A stretch of 64,000 nt of DNA from Cloeon dipterum (taxonomy: Eukaryota > Arthropoda > Insecta > Ephemeroptera > Baetidae), in contig NC_088789.1 of assembly GCF_949628265.1 (NCBI RefSeq), positions 5,324,886-5,388,885 on the forward strand, read 5' to 3'. Below, piece by piece: positions 1-10,490 of the stretch. Numbering within the stretch: the first letter of the stretch is position 1; each line of letters starts with the position of its first letter. Under the pieces are notes generated by a model, which did no database searches, was not told where the DNA came from, and worked only from the letters and a program-made list of their open reading frames with translations. The position numbers and the translations under genes were made by a program.

Positions 1-400
1 ATAAATTAGACAAAGCTGACTTTTCTGTACATGTTTAAGATTTTAAAATCCCAGTTATTTCAATTTATGCACCTTTTGCCTTCAATGGCAGAAGTGCTTA
101 ATATCCAGCTTCTATATTATTGTGCAATTAGTTTAAAATATGGAATTTAACTTCTCAAAATTTGATTCACAATTTAGGAATCAGGGTCAGATATGGGACA
201 TTTTAAATTTATATTACTGGTTTTTTTTTACCTCCCATCAACGTATTCTTAACACTTTAGAAGCTTGGTACATAACATTAAAAAGCCAAACAACCAAAAA
301 CACCAACTCGAGAGCTAGTCTGGCCACATGATAATTTATTTAGGAAAAGAAAATAAGCCAAAATACAAAGAAAATAAATAGCAAAATGAGTTAATCTCAC

Positions 401-1693
401 CTTTGCCTCCTCCAGTGGTTTTAACACTTCAGGTCCAAGGTCACTGAGGACAGCCTGCAGCTCCTCAATCGCTTCTGGCTCAAGCAACGCCTGAGCAGCG
501 CTAATATCTATGGGGAAGGCTGGAATGTCTTCTGCTTTTGGCAGCACCTCCAGCACAGGTTCACTTTTGACCAGTTCCACAGACTTTTTCTGACTCTCAG
601 CGCTAGCCGACAGGCCAGGAGGGAAGGCATCAGCCAGATGCGCCGGCGGCTTGCGGTTTGTCCTTTGCGGATAGGTTTTGCGCTCAGGAACGAAAGGGGG
701 CTCTTTGACAGGTGACGTTTTAGCCACGCGCAAAAGGGTTTTGGCTGGCGTCTGACCCAGCTTAGTCAAGTTGGCAGGCGGCGTGCTCTCAGGAGGTGGG
801 ACCACCACAGGAGGCGCAGCTCTGGTTGATTTGCGAACGGCAGCAACCTTTGCCACTCTACCCCTTGACACACCTGTAGGAACGGTTTTACCACCTCGCG
901 CTCCTCGGCCCTGAACAAAGAGTATAATTAATAATTGTCATCCGAATTTAGCTGCTTCTGCCAATCTCACCCTTCCTCTTGGCTGATGCTGCATACGTCT
1001 TTTCCTCTCGAGTTCCTCATCCTCCTCGCTCTCTGTCTCTTCAGCAGACTCATCAGAGTTCTTTCTTGAACTGCCGGTATAACAGTGGTCCAGCTGAATG
1101 CTGGTGGTTTTCTTGCTTGGCACGTCACCCATTTCGTCTTTGGGCGTTAACATGCCTATCAGAGAAAAGTTTTGGTAATAAAGAATCAATTTGATTTAAA
1201 AATCTTTACCTAACATGGCACTGACGCCTTCTCCGAGGATTTGCTTAGCATGCTCTGACTGAAGAGCATTCTCCAAATTTTCCAGCTGCTCAGGATCCAT
1301 TTGCATGAAAGGATCGATATTGTCCGAAGAGGATGGCACACCGTCCGTGGGTGTAGCATTAGGGAAGAAGTTGTTAACCGTGAGATTCACTTCTGGCTGG
1401 CCATCGTCAGAGATGACAACATCGTCCAGGGTGATGGGCGCGCTCATCATTTCTCCACCTTCACCGCTTTGGCTCATGCGAACGACGCTCACTTGCTGCT
1501 GCAGGTTTTTCGCAGCTGTTTGGACAAAAGGTGGTTGGGAACCAGTGGGTAATAATTGAGGCAGAGACGAACCAAGCAATTTCTGAAGTGTCTGCTCGTC
1601 AAGTGAAACAGTTCCATCTTCATTCAGAACTATGACCACCGAGCCCTGCTCTGGCTTCTGCTCTGAGTTGTCTGCTACAAATGAGCTAGACAT
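401..1693 (-). CDS. Unrecognised RG-rich acidic protein, 5' part (3' end outside window)
   Basis: Three joined coding exons are visible: 1693-1210, 1155-971 and 910-401, all with GT-AG borders and frame kept across junctions. The ATG at 1693 follows an acceptor (ttttgcag) by one base, so a non-coding first exon lies upstream. Exon 1 gives a hydrophilic N-terminus with DGTVSLDEQTLQKLLG. Exon 2 holds an acidic run (ESEEDEELERKRR). The exon 2/3 junction creates an RG-rich, AT-hook-like stretch (PRGRGRGARGGK), followed by a Pro-rich basic segment and a Leu/Glu helix ending LKPLEEAK. Exon 3 ends at a donor (gtgag) at 400, so the gene continues leftward past base 1. The composition suggests a nuclear, DNA- or RNA-binding protein, but no family was recognised and the function is not assigned. 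Confidence 0.7.
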
Positions 1694-1710
1694 TCTGCAA
1701 AATTCCAAAT

Positions 1711-2499
1711 CAAGTTAATAAAGTTTTTATATCTGATAGCGTTGAAAGGGGCGTGACTCTTAAAATATTTTTTACCCATTATTTACAGCGATTTATTGCA
1801 ATATATCTGTAAATCAAATCGTCTTATTAGGAGAGGTGTCTTTCCACAAATAATTATCAAAACTGGCATTTAAGTTAAAGTGGTGTCGTGCATTATTTTA
1901 ATTGTAGATATACTCGATTATTTACAAACAATCCAGGCTCTTTTGGTGGGGATAATAACAAAGAATCAAAATAGGAAGTAAATAATTATAGGTGTAGGCG
2001 TGGGGATTAGATGGAGGCGATCATCACCTTAAGATTTAAGTTATTTCACACTGTGATGAAAACTGGCGTAGGAAAACTTCATTGCAGGCGCTTATTTCTT
2101 CAGGGAAACTCTTTCGTTAGATACAAACGGGCAAAATAGTGGCGAGTGCACGACGGCCATGTTGAATCAAAACATTCCAGCAACGAGCCGCACTTTAATA
2201 ACTTATTTTGGGCAAAATACACGTACCTGAGGCTGGATTTATGGATGAATCTGCGTAGGAGTAATTATTCTGTCGGTTTAACAGTCATTTGAGTAGAAAA
2301 GTAGCCGGCGTTGACCAGTGAATGCATTTATTTCCATTTGAATTTCAGTTTTACATTTTGTTATCATGTGTGCTGGGCTTTAGTGACTGATACTGCCCTC
2401 TGTGCTCGGCCCTCGAAACAGAAATTTGAGCTGGAATTCGGCAGAGCCGCTCTCGTCAGACCAGTAAAGCTGTCTCTCTTGCGCGACCTTGCGAGAAAA
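1711..2499. other. Intergenic region between divergent genes
   Basis: About 0.8 kb separates the coding starts of the minus-strand RG-rich gene and plus-strand Pdhb. It must hold both 5' UTRs and probably a shared or back-to-back promoter. A frame open upstream of the Pdhb ATG runs from 2311 but is not needed for the protein. No clear TATA box was found. Confidence 0.5.
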
Positions 2500-3585
2500 A
2501 TGGCAGCTTTATCAACATCGAAAAATATGCTGAAAGTGACTACAAAGTTGCTCTCTCGACGATGTTTCTCGACAGGGCGTGCCCTGGCCGGACAGCAGAT
2601 GACAGTGAGGGACGCCCTAAACTCGGCCCTGGACGAAGAGATGGAACGAGATGACCGAGTGTTTATTCTGGGCGAGGAAGTTGCCATGTATGACGGCGCC
2701 TACAAAGTGAGCCGCGGCCTGTGGAAAAAATATGGTGACAAACGGGTCATCGACACGCCGATCACAGAGATGGGTTTCGCTGGCATCGCCGTCGGCGCCG
2801 CCATGAACGGTCTGCGGCCCGTGTGCGAGTTCATGACCTTCAACTTCAGCATGCAGGCCATCGACCAGGTCATCAACTCAGCGGGCAAGACTTTCTACAT
2901 GTCTGCCGGCGAGGTGAACGTGCCCATCGTTTTCAGAGGTCCTAACGGCGCCGCGGCCGGCGTCGCCGCACAGCACTCGCAATGTTTCGGCGCCTGGTAC
3001 AGCCATTGTCCGGGCCTCAAGGTCATCTCGCCATTTAGCAGCGAGGACGCAAGGGGTCTGCTCAAGGCAGCCATCCGCGACCCTGACCCAGTGGTCTTCC
3101 TTGAGAATGAGCTGCTGTACGGCACGCCCTTCGAAATGTCTGACGAAGCGCTGTCCAAGGACTTCGTGCTGCCAATCGGCAAGGCCAAGATCGAGCGTCC
3201 CGGACAGCACCTCACGCTGGTGTCGCACTCAAAGGCCGTAGACACGTGCCTTGAGGCGGCAAAGCTGCTGGCTAGTGAAGGCGTCGAGTGCGAAGTCATC
3301 AACCTCCGGTCCCTGCGTCCGCTTGACATGGACACGGTGCTCAAGTCAGTCTCCAAGACGCACCGCCTGATCACTGTGGAACAGGGCTGGCCCCAGAGCG
3401 GCATCGGCGCTGAGATCTGCGCCAGGGTGATGGAGTCAGAGGTCTTTTTCCAGCTGGACGCCCCAGCTGTCCGCGTCACCGGCGCTGACGTCCCCATGCC
3501 CTACACCAAGAGCCTCGAAGTCGCTGCCATTCCCCTGCCGCCAGATGTGGTTCGTGTTGCCAAGAAGCTGCTTGGCCTCAAGTGA
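2500..3585 (+). CDS. Pdhb: Pyruvate dehydrogenase E1 component subunit beta, mitochondrial
   Basis: Single-exon gene, 361 residues from the ATG at 2500, close to the usual ~359 of animal PDHB. E1-beta pairs with E1-alpha in the mitochondrial matrix to decarboxylate pyruvate using thiamine diphosphate, feeding acetyl-CoA to the TCA cycle. The N-terminus is basic and Ser/Leu-rich ([20 protein letters not shown]), as expected of a transit peptide; the mature part begins near [20 protein letters not shown]. Family motifs follow in order: [53 protein letters not shown], then the C-terminal transketolase-like domain with [12 protein letters not shown] and [15 protein letters not shown]. The frame is open 63 codons further upstream, but residue 64 is the start that matches the family. 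Coding sequence is GC-rich compared with its flanks, and no intron is present, unlike every neighbouring gene. Confidence 0.97.
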   Translation: MAALSTSKNMLKVTTKLLSRRCFSTGRALAGQQMTVRDALNSALDEEMERDDRVFILGEEVAMYDGAYKVSRGLWKKYGDKRVIDTPITEMGFAGIAVGAAMNGLRPVCEFMTFNFSMQAIDQVINSAGKTFYMSAGEVNVPIVFRGPNGAAAGVAAQHSQCFGAWYSHCPGLKVISPFSSEDARGLLKAAIRDPDPVVFLENELLYGTPFEMSDEALSKDFVLPIGKAKIERPGQHLTLVSHSKAVDTCLEAAKLLASEGVECEVINLRSLRPLDMDTVLKSVSKTHRLITVEQGWPQSGIGAEICARVMESEVFFQLDAPAVRVTGADVPMPYTKSLEVAAIPLPPDVVRVAKKLLGLK

Positions 3586-3907
3586 AGCCTCAAGCTGTCA
3601 CCATTGTGAACAAACTGATTGTGAATTCTCATCTTTCTTATTTCCGTTCAACTCAGCTACAATTTTTTCTTGTCTAACCTGTTATATATTTATTTGTTGG
3701 AATGATTGGTTCATTTTTGGCTCCGAGAGCTGTTTGTCCTCACCTCATTAGTCAAAATTAATTTAGAAAGGGGAGAATGCAATTGTACAGTGACCTTGCC
3801 ACCTGCATATGCTTAAAAGAGGCCATTATGTAGATAGTGTACAACACACAAGTCGGAAATTTACTTGAATTTTTTTGCGCGAAGACAGACAAGTGATGTT
3901 AGATTAC

Positions 3908-3913
3908 AATAAA
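3908..3913 (+). terminator. Polyadenylation signal for Pdhb
   Basis: AATAAA about 320 bases after the Pdhb stop codon, inside an AT-rich 3' region. It is the first canonical signal seen downstream of the gene. Confidence 0.5.
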
Positions 3914-4405
3914 ATGGAAACACAACATGTTGGTTATATGTTAAAATCACGTTTTTAATTTAATTAAAAATTCTTTCAACCTGCTCTTAATCAAATTTTC
4001 TACGCGCTCAGAACAAATTCTTGTCTTACATTCACAGTATGCCTGAAGTATTGTATAATGTCTCTCTTGATATTACAGTATGAAGAACGAGAAGCCTGAA
4101 TTTCTATTAGATGAGTTATTAATTATGGTATAAATTGCAGTGGTCTTTCAGTTCCTATTCTCACTCAAATTAGGTGTGGATAGTGTCCTTCTTAAATAAT
4201 TGAAACATCAATATATTATATAATATATCATTTTGAGTAGATGCGCATTAAATTATTACTACTAGATCCTCATTAAAAATTATTTTATTTTTCAAACGGT
4301 TTCAAAGGCATCATCATTGAAATCGATTTGAAAGAGAACAGTTTAAGAACATTAAAAACCAAATAATAAAGCATTATCAGCATACATTAATATCATCAGA
4401 CAGAC
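3914..4405. other. Intergenic, AT-rich, between convergent genes
   Basis: AT-rich DNA between the 3' ends of Pdhb (plus) and the phosphopantetheinyl transferase (minus). It holds the 3' UTR of the latter. No other feature seen. Confidence 0.5.
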
Positions 4406-5348
4406 CTATGGTCGCTCATCTTTAGATAAAAATTCTAAAGTGTAATCGGTATCCTCAGAGTTCATTGGGTCCAGCCCAAGAAACAGATCACTAATGGAAA
4501 GATGCTCGAATTTTTCCACAGATGCAACATTGAAATTTCTACACAAAGAGACGCAATGTTCTGCATCAAGCAACGACTCTTCAAAATACCACTCAGTCAA
4601 TTTTTCACCACTGCTGGAAAGCACTGTGTCAGTCACTATTAAGTCTGGGTCTAGCGTAGAAATCGTGTGGAAGCTGAGGTTTTGCAAGTTGACGGTGATG
4701 CCTGTGCCAGTTGCTTTTACGTAACTCTCTTTCAAGCTCCAGTGCCGACAGAATTCCTTCAGTTGCTTGTTCTCGTTTGGGAATCTCTTAATTAATGTCC
4801 ATTCCTGAGAGACAATTTAACTTTAATGATCACGTGGACTTGTAATTTATTTTTAAAGAACAAACCTTAGGAGAAAAATTCCTGGTCATTATTCTAAAGA
4901 ACTCGTTGAGATCTCTTCCTCCAGTGTACTCAAGTTTCATAACGTCGACTCCAAGCTGGTGTCCAGGCAAACAACCTGAGGCTCCAGCCAACACAGCAAA
5001 GTCACCTTGATGAGAGACGTTGAACATAACAGACAAGTCTGCAGGGTACACAGGTTTCCCATGCTTGTCCCTATCAACCAAGAGGTCTGAATTTCTAAAA
5101 TAATTTTGTCCATTTTAATAGTCCAAACAAAAATTAAAGACCATATAGACTTACAGACAGCCAGTTTCTTGGACGAGGAATTTCCTAATCAAGAGTCGGC
5201 CTAGCATGGAAGACTTCGCATCCTTTTTGAAAACGAATTTTCCTATTCTCTCCTTTTCTTCAGGTTGTATCAATGACGCAGCCTTCGTCCATTCCGCCTC
5301 TGTAGGCTGCCAAGGACCAGCTCGCACAGCCCAGCGAAAAACTTTCAT
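4406..5348 (-). CDS. AASDHPPT: L-aminoadipate-semialdehyde dehydrogenase phosphopantetheinyl transferase
   Basis: Three coding exons, 5348-5155, 5094-4866 and 4804-4406, join in frame to about 273 residues (human protein 309). The enzyme moves the 4'-phosphopantetheine arm from CoA to a serine of carrier proteins, such as those of fatty acid synthase. N-terminal hallmark: IQPEEKERIGKFVFKKDAKS followed by GRLLIRKFLV, which matches the family closely. The centre has FNVSHQGDFAVLAG and LGVDVMKLE, where the Asp belongs to the metal-binding site. The helix with WSLKESYVKATGTG carries the catalytic W-x-x-K-E signature and is formed across the exon 2/3 region. The ATG lies just after an acceptor (ttttag), and a donor at about 5470 defines a non-coding first exon. 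The C-terminus is shorter and more divergent than in vertebrates. Confidence 0.93.
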
Positions 5349-5499
5349 TCCTAAAATGAAATAACTGTTAAAAATTGACACGAGTTATGTATTTTATCCA
5401 TAGCATAACAATTATGTATGATTTACCCTCGCAGTTCGAGGAATGCAGCAAATTTAAATAACGAGCTTACTTTTCCGTGGTTTCCTCTGGTTTTTGTGT

Positions 5500-6485
5500 A
5501 ATGTTTATGTTGCTGCTTCCTATTTCCCCAATCTTATTTTCAACTGATTTGCCCGTCGTCAGCTTATTGTTTCCAAGCTTGCTTTATAGGCGTTTAAAGG
5601 GTTTGTTTTGTACAGAGGTCGAACACACATGTGATTTGGAATGAATGAGGCTCAAGCCACGTGACCTGCGTGCTGACCAATCACGATTCAATTGGCAATT
5701 ACATGCGCGGAGACTAGGGGACAGAAAATAAGACAAGACGAGTTAAAAGCAAGTTGTGAAAATGCGATGCGATCAGCCGATGAGCCGATCAGTTTGACAA
5801 ATGTCTGACTACAGATGATACTCGCCTTATTTTCATGAGCTACTCTAACTCTTCCTCTTCAGTGCTAATTTGCCACGCGTTTTGGGTAGCTTTTACCCAG
5901 ACACCACCAGCTTCCACCTTTGAGATCGCACGCCGTATTTCACGTGAGATTGAAATTCCCGTTCTATATCTTTTTTGTATAAATTTAAAATTATTTAATT
6001 AGCTGCATTTTTAACTTCGTCTCGTTGATAAATGGATGAGTATGTATGAATTTTCAATTTTTCTCAATTTTCTAAACTGAGCAGATGGGCGCACTGAGAG
6101 AAAACGGAGTGGCTTAAATTATTATTTTGTTAAATATTGCAGTTATCTTGAAAATCACACTATTTAAATAATTTTTATGAGCACCATAAATATTTTATGA
6201 TTATTTCGTCAAACGATATGAAATTTCCATAGTTCATGTTTTTTCTGAATGAGTTATACCTGGCTAAGGCAATTTTATCTCATTTTCGCGAGGGGTATTA
6301 TTTGAGCTGTACAACTAAAAAAGGGTATCACTATTCGCACTTATATTATGCGCAAATAGGGGCTGGAGACAATCCAAATTTTGACAATTTTCTCAATATC
6401 CTAGAAAAAATGTTACGGAATTTCAAGACTTAATAGACCAGCATTATCGAATAAGCTGCGAATATAGGGGATGCAGGGTTCTTTC
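5500..6485. other. Intergenic, no gene seen
   Basis: Upstream flank of AASDHPPT followed by AT-rich DNA. A few short frames occur (for example 6236-6433), but they lack splice sites, family resemblance or codon bias. No gene is called. Confidence 0.5.
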
Positions 6486-7282
6486 CAGAGCGTATTCCAA
6501 GACAGGAAACTGAAACAGGAAACAAGAATTCCTGCTTTTTCCTGGAATTCCGGCAGGACAGGAAAATATTTTTCAGGAACAGGACAAGACAAGAATTTTG
6601 TTTCAAAACAATTCCATTCTTGGTCTATTTTATATCAAATATACCTCATTTATAGACAGCATTACTTCTCATTTTGATACTGCCTTACAATGTTTACTTT
6701 CTTTCATGTAACTATAAATATTTTTCCAAAAAAACCTAAAAATTATGACGGTGTTTACAATTTTGCTCTAAAGCTTGAATTAAAATGCACAACTCTTTAA
6801 TTATAGTCAGTGGTGTTCGAAAAAACAAGCGTTTTACGGAAACAATCAACTGTATCAAAAATTAACATTTTTTTAGGGTTTTTCTGCAATTCTTTTTCAT
6901 TTTAAGCACTATTTGAAATACTTTTTGTTGGATACTAAATTCTGTGCGGGGTGCATATTATTTTTTCCGTTTTGTTCATAAAGGGGAATTAGATGAATTA
7001 GAAATTATACTCTCTATTAAATTTAAACACTTAGAAAATCTGTCAAATGGAAGTTTCAAATAATTAAAAGCAAACAAAAAACGGGTATAAATATTAATAT
7101 GGAAGAATTAGAAGACCATTTTGTAAATTTGAATTAAATTTAAGAAAAAAAAAAACAGGAAAAAACAGGAACAGGACAGGACCGGAAATCCAATTTTGGA
7201 ACAGGAACAGGACAGGACAGGAAATTTTTTTCCCGGAACAGGTCAGGACAGGAACAGAAAAACCTTTCTTGAATACGCTCTG
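6486..7282. mobile_element. Terminal-inverted-repeat element (non-autonomous, hAT-like?)
   Basis: The sequence starts CAGAGCGTATTCCAAGA at 6486 and ends with its near-exact inverse TCTTGAATACGCTCTG at 7282. Both arms agree over about 16 bases with one indel. A 7-bp repeat TTCTTTC lies directly left (6479-6485) and two bases beyond the right end (7285-7291), consistent with a slightly altered target-site duplication. CAG-initial inverted repeats and a duplication of 7-8 bp are typical of hAT transposons. Inside, near both ends, are many direct copies of ACAGGA / GGACAGGA-type subrepeats (about 6500-6595 and 7155-7255), with an AT-rich core. No transposase frame is present, so it would be a non-autonomous copy of about 0.8 kb. 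Family assignment is inferred from the ends only. Confidence 0.6.
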
Positions 7283-7291
7283 ACTTCTTTC

Positions 7292-8107
7292 TATCTTACT
7301 CTCACCAAATTTAGGTGCACCTTACAATTAATGTGTTTAAATAATAAAGGAAGATAATTAAGCTCCTTAGGATCGCTACCATCGATATAATAAAATCAAA
7401 TACAAGTAATTTAAATTAAGGATTTGCGCTAATATAAAAAATTATTACCAAAAAATAATGTTTATCAACTTTCATAGAACTACTATAATTTCAGAATCAG
7501 CAGGAAAGCCCCTTTGTTTGCCCTTGTCCTTGTAACGTGTCGCAGGTTTCAGGTAAGGAGATATTCTACTTTTTAAAGCATGACTGTGTCTTACTGTATT
7601 TAAGCTTTTTTGGCTGTTTTGCAATCATGATTTAGGATTCTCTTGTAAATCCCATATATATGTATTCACCTTAATCACCGCAACAGCTAGCTGCAAAATT
7701 ATATTACATTAAAGAATAATATTTCTGTTATTGGCCAATGTTGCAAAAATTTCAATTTTGGTCATTTATCAAAAATTTAATGTAGTTGCGTGAACACAGT
7801 TATACATGGTAATTAAGTGACTAAATTCTACACAACACAAATAATAATCGTCAGCAGGGCTACCAGAATAAATTAACACATCGGACCCACATTTTTACAA
7901 ATCATATTTCATTCAATCTGGTGACTAGTGTGAAGTTTTAAGTACCGCTGCCGATTTGTCAACACAAAAAATATGACTAAACAAAATATAAGTCAATAAT
8001 GGCACATCGAATTCACCGTGACATTTAAAGAAAACAAGCTCGCCTGCATCAACAGCATTTTGAGAATGTCGTTTCACTTAAAAGATCAAAATATTAAAAA
8101 TTCAGTA
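7292..8107. other. Intergenic, AT-rich
   Basis: AT-rich DNA to the right of the TIR element, including the 3' flank of the minus-strand zinc finger gene. No gene or distinct repeat was seen. Confidence 0.5.
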
Positions 8108-10016
8108 TCAAGGTTCAAGCGGCTCAGTCTTGATTTGAGACAGAGGCACAGGCATATTTTGGTCGATGAAGTCTTCTACCTCGGTTTTTATTTTGACTTC
8201 GACCTGACTGAGCAGGTGCGTCAGGTCCAGATCATTTTGTGGCTCATCTTTCACAACCGTCATCTGCTCGTCGAATTTGGTTCCGTTGCACACCTCCACG
8301 ATGCTCTTGGAAACCACCTTGCTCCACCGATCCTGTTCAAAATTTATAGGTTTAATTATTTCCAATTTGTGTGCGGCAAAGTTACCTTGATATTGAAGTG
8401 GAACAGATTTTTGTTTCCTCTCTCGGTTTCGACAGTGACTGGAGCTGTGTGGTCATCTTTGCAGTTGCAATGATTGCAGCAAGACCTACAGCCTTTTTTC
8501 AGCCTGCAGACGGACACAAACCGATAAGTTTTATATGAATGAATGGCGAGAGTTTAAAATCAAGCAATTATTGAAATTTTTTCCGTGTAATTTCTTGGGA
8601 CAAGGTTATATAAGAATATTTACTGAAATTTCATTTAAAAAAAGTGCTTAAAAGATACTAAAAAAATTCACAGTTCAAGTAGATCCGAAAGTTAAAAAAA
8701 AATCTTTTGAGATCTTTTCAATTTTTATATTTTGAAGAACCTACTTTTTGCTCTTTCGTAGTTCTTTTCTCCTGTGGAAGTTTCTCATGTGCTTCTCGTA
8801 GTCCTTCTCGTGTAGATAGATGCAAGAGCACTCGTCGCACCTCTTGCAATCCTCGAAGCGGATTTTAGTGAACCCAATTCTCTTCGCTGCAACTTAAGCC
8901 CACTTAAGTATCACGGTTCAATCACGCTATAGTGCATCTTAATTTACCTTGTTTGGTGGGAGAAGGCTGCTGCTTCTCCGTCACGGGAGCTGGCTTTTCG
9001 ACTGGCGCCGAGAAAGGCCTGATGGGCTGCGGAACTGCGATCGGTATTTCGTGCGTTTTCATGTGTTCCCGCAACACCTCCCGCACTTCAAAATCCAGAC
9101 TGCAGTGTGGACAGCCATACCTCTCTGCAAAATGATAAATTTAATCTTTAAAAAAAAACCTTTGGAATTCTCAAACTAAAATGTAAAGAAAGAATGGGAT
9201 CCATAAAATTAATAATTCCAGGTGGAATTGCCTTCCACAGTTTAGTGCAAAATATTTAAACTGATACAAATTTCACAACGTAACTATAGTGGTTCCCGCA
9301 CAAATAAATTAAAAGTATTTCCTTCTTTGGCTCATCGTCAGCACATATTATTAAAGAAGCTAAATTCCCAATTCGAAAAAGAAATCGACAGTAAAAATTT
9401 GATTTGTCGTACAATTTATAACTTATGCTAATTTCAAGAACTCTTTGATATAAATTCATTACAATATTCTGATATTCTTCTAAGCATTTTAGTCTTACCA
9501 GCTTCTGTGCAGAGAGAAAAAGACCTGTGCCTCTGCAAGTCCAGGACTGAGTGAAACCTCTGCTTGCAACTGCCACAAACAAGGGACATGCCTAAATGCG
9601 CTCGTCGGCCCATCGCACTGGCCATCCCTGTTTGGTCTGAAACAAAAAAGCATTGCGTCAAAGCTAATAAATAAGCTAGATGAAAACTAAATATGACGAT
9701 TTCGTTGCAAAAGTAAAAAATATACAAGTCGATGAAATAAACAAAAAAGGTTCTTGTCACTTTATCTCGTCAGATAAATCAAAAGCTAAACTCTCAACAC
9801 ACAAATTAATCTGATTCATAAAATTCAGAGGGAATCACGTTGTATTTTTTTGTTACTTGAGGAGGGAGTTGAACGTCCGCTCAAGGAACACGCTGGCAGT
9901 GTGACGATGTTTTTCCTTTTCATTTTTGGAGGAACAAAAAATGGTCTAGTGCTATCGCCTTGCATACTGCTCAGGGGCAGCTGATCGCCCGGGGGGAGGT
10001 AGCTGGGCCTATTCAC
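8108..10016 (-). CDS. C2H2-like zinc finger protein, uncharacterised
   Basis: Six exons (10016-9857, 9636-9499, 9124-8948, 8886-8745, 8503-8386, 8332-8108) join in frame to 319 residues with GT-AG introns. Visible zinc-binding units: CGSCKQRFHSVLDLQRHRSFSLC in exon 2 (C-x2-C with a His-x5-Cys end), CPHCSLDFEVREVLREHMKTH in exon 3 (classic C2H2), and CDECSCIYLHEKDYEKHMRNFH in exon 4 (another C2H2-like finger). Exon 5 is a compact Cys cluster (CRSCCNHCNCKDDH). The C-terminus is acidic and contains VKDEP, IKTE and IKTEP. The protein is probably nuclear and DNA- or RNA-binding; partner and target are unknown. The start at 10016 is the first ATG of the open frame; a later in-frame ATG (MKRKN) also lies in exon 1. 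No family name is justified. Confidence 0.78.
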
Positions 10017-10394
10017 TTTCAGTGTTCGGTTACTCGATCATATTGTTCCTCTCCATACAAACAATATGCTGGCAGGTATTCACGGGAACGGTAGCAGACA
10101 GGAAAAGGAAAAGCTGGCCCAAGTTAGAGCGCTGAGCAAGTTTACACGGCCGTGATTCAATAACTGGAATCAAATCTACTCAAACTAAAGAAATAAGATT
10201 TGAAAAAAATCATCAGTTAAAATTTCGGGGTTGACAATTTTCAGATTGGATCAATACTATACATTAATGTTTAGCAAACATAGTTAAGCAAAATTATGAC
10301 AGGCGCTGCGAATGGCAAAATATCGTAACAAGAAGTGCGCGAACTATGTACCAAACAAATTGATTTAAATGCGTTTCTATCCAGATTTGTTGTG

Positions 10395-10433
10395 CGACCG
10401 CTGCTGTTTCAGCAGTTTAGTAGGCAGCGGTCG
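10395..10433. other. Perfect 10-bp inverted repeat (hairpin)
   Basis: CGACCGCTGC (10395-10404) and its exact complement GCAGCGGTCG (10424-10433) enclose a 19-base loop. It lies in non-coding DNA about 50 bases before a TATATAAAAA box. Role unknown; it may be structural or a paired binding site. Confidence 0.6.
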
Positions 10434-10480
10434 TGTCGAGCTTGCTGCGGTGAGACCGTAGGGTAGTCATTCCCGGTCCA

Positions 10481-10490
10481 TATATAAAAA
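10481..10490 (+). promoter_or_regulatory. TATA-box-like sequence, plus strand
   Basis: TATATAAAAA preceded by mixed sequence and followed by about 30 bases before a possible start region. It would read rightward into 10510 onward, where no convincing coding gene is seen, so it could drive a non-coding transcript or be chance AT-rich sequence. Confidence 0.25.
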
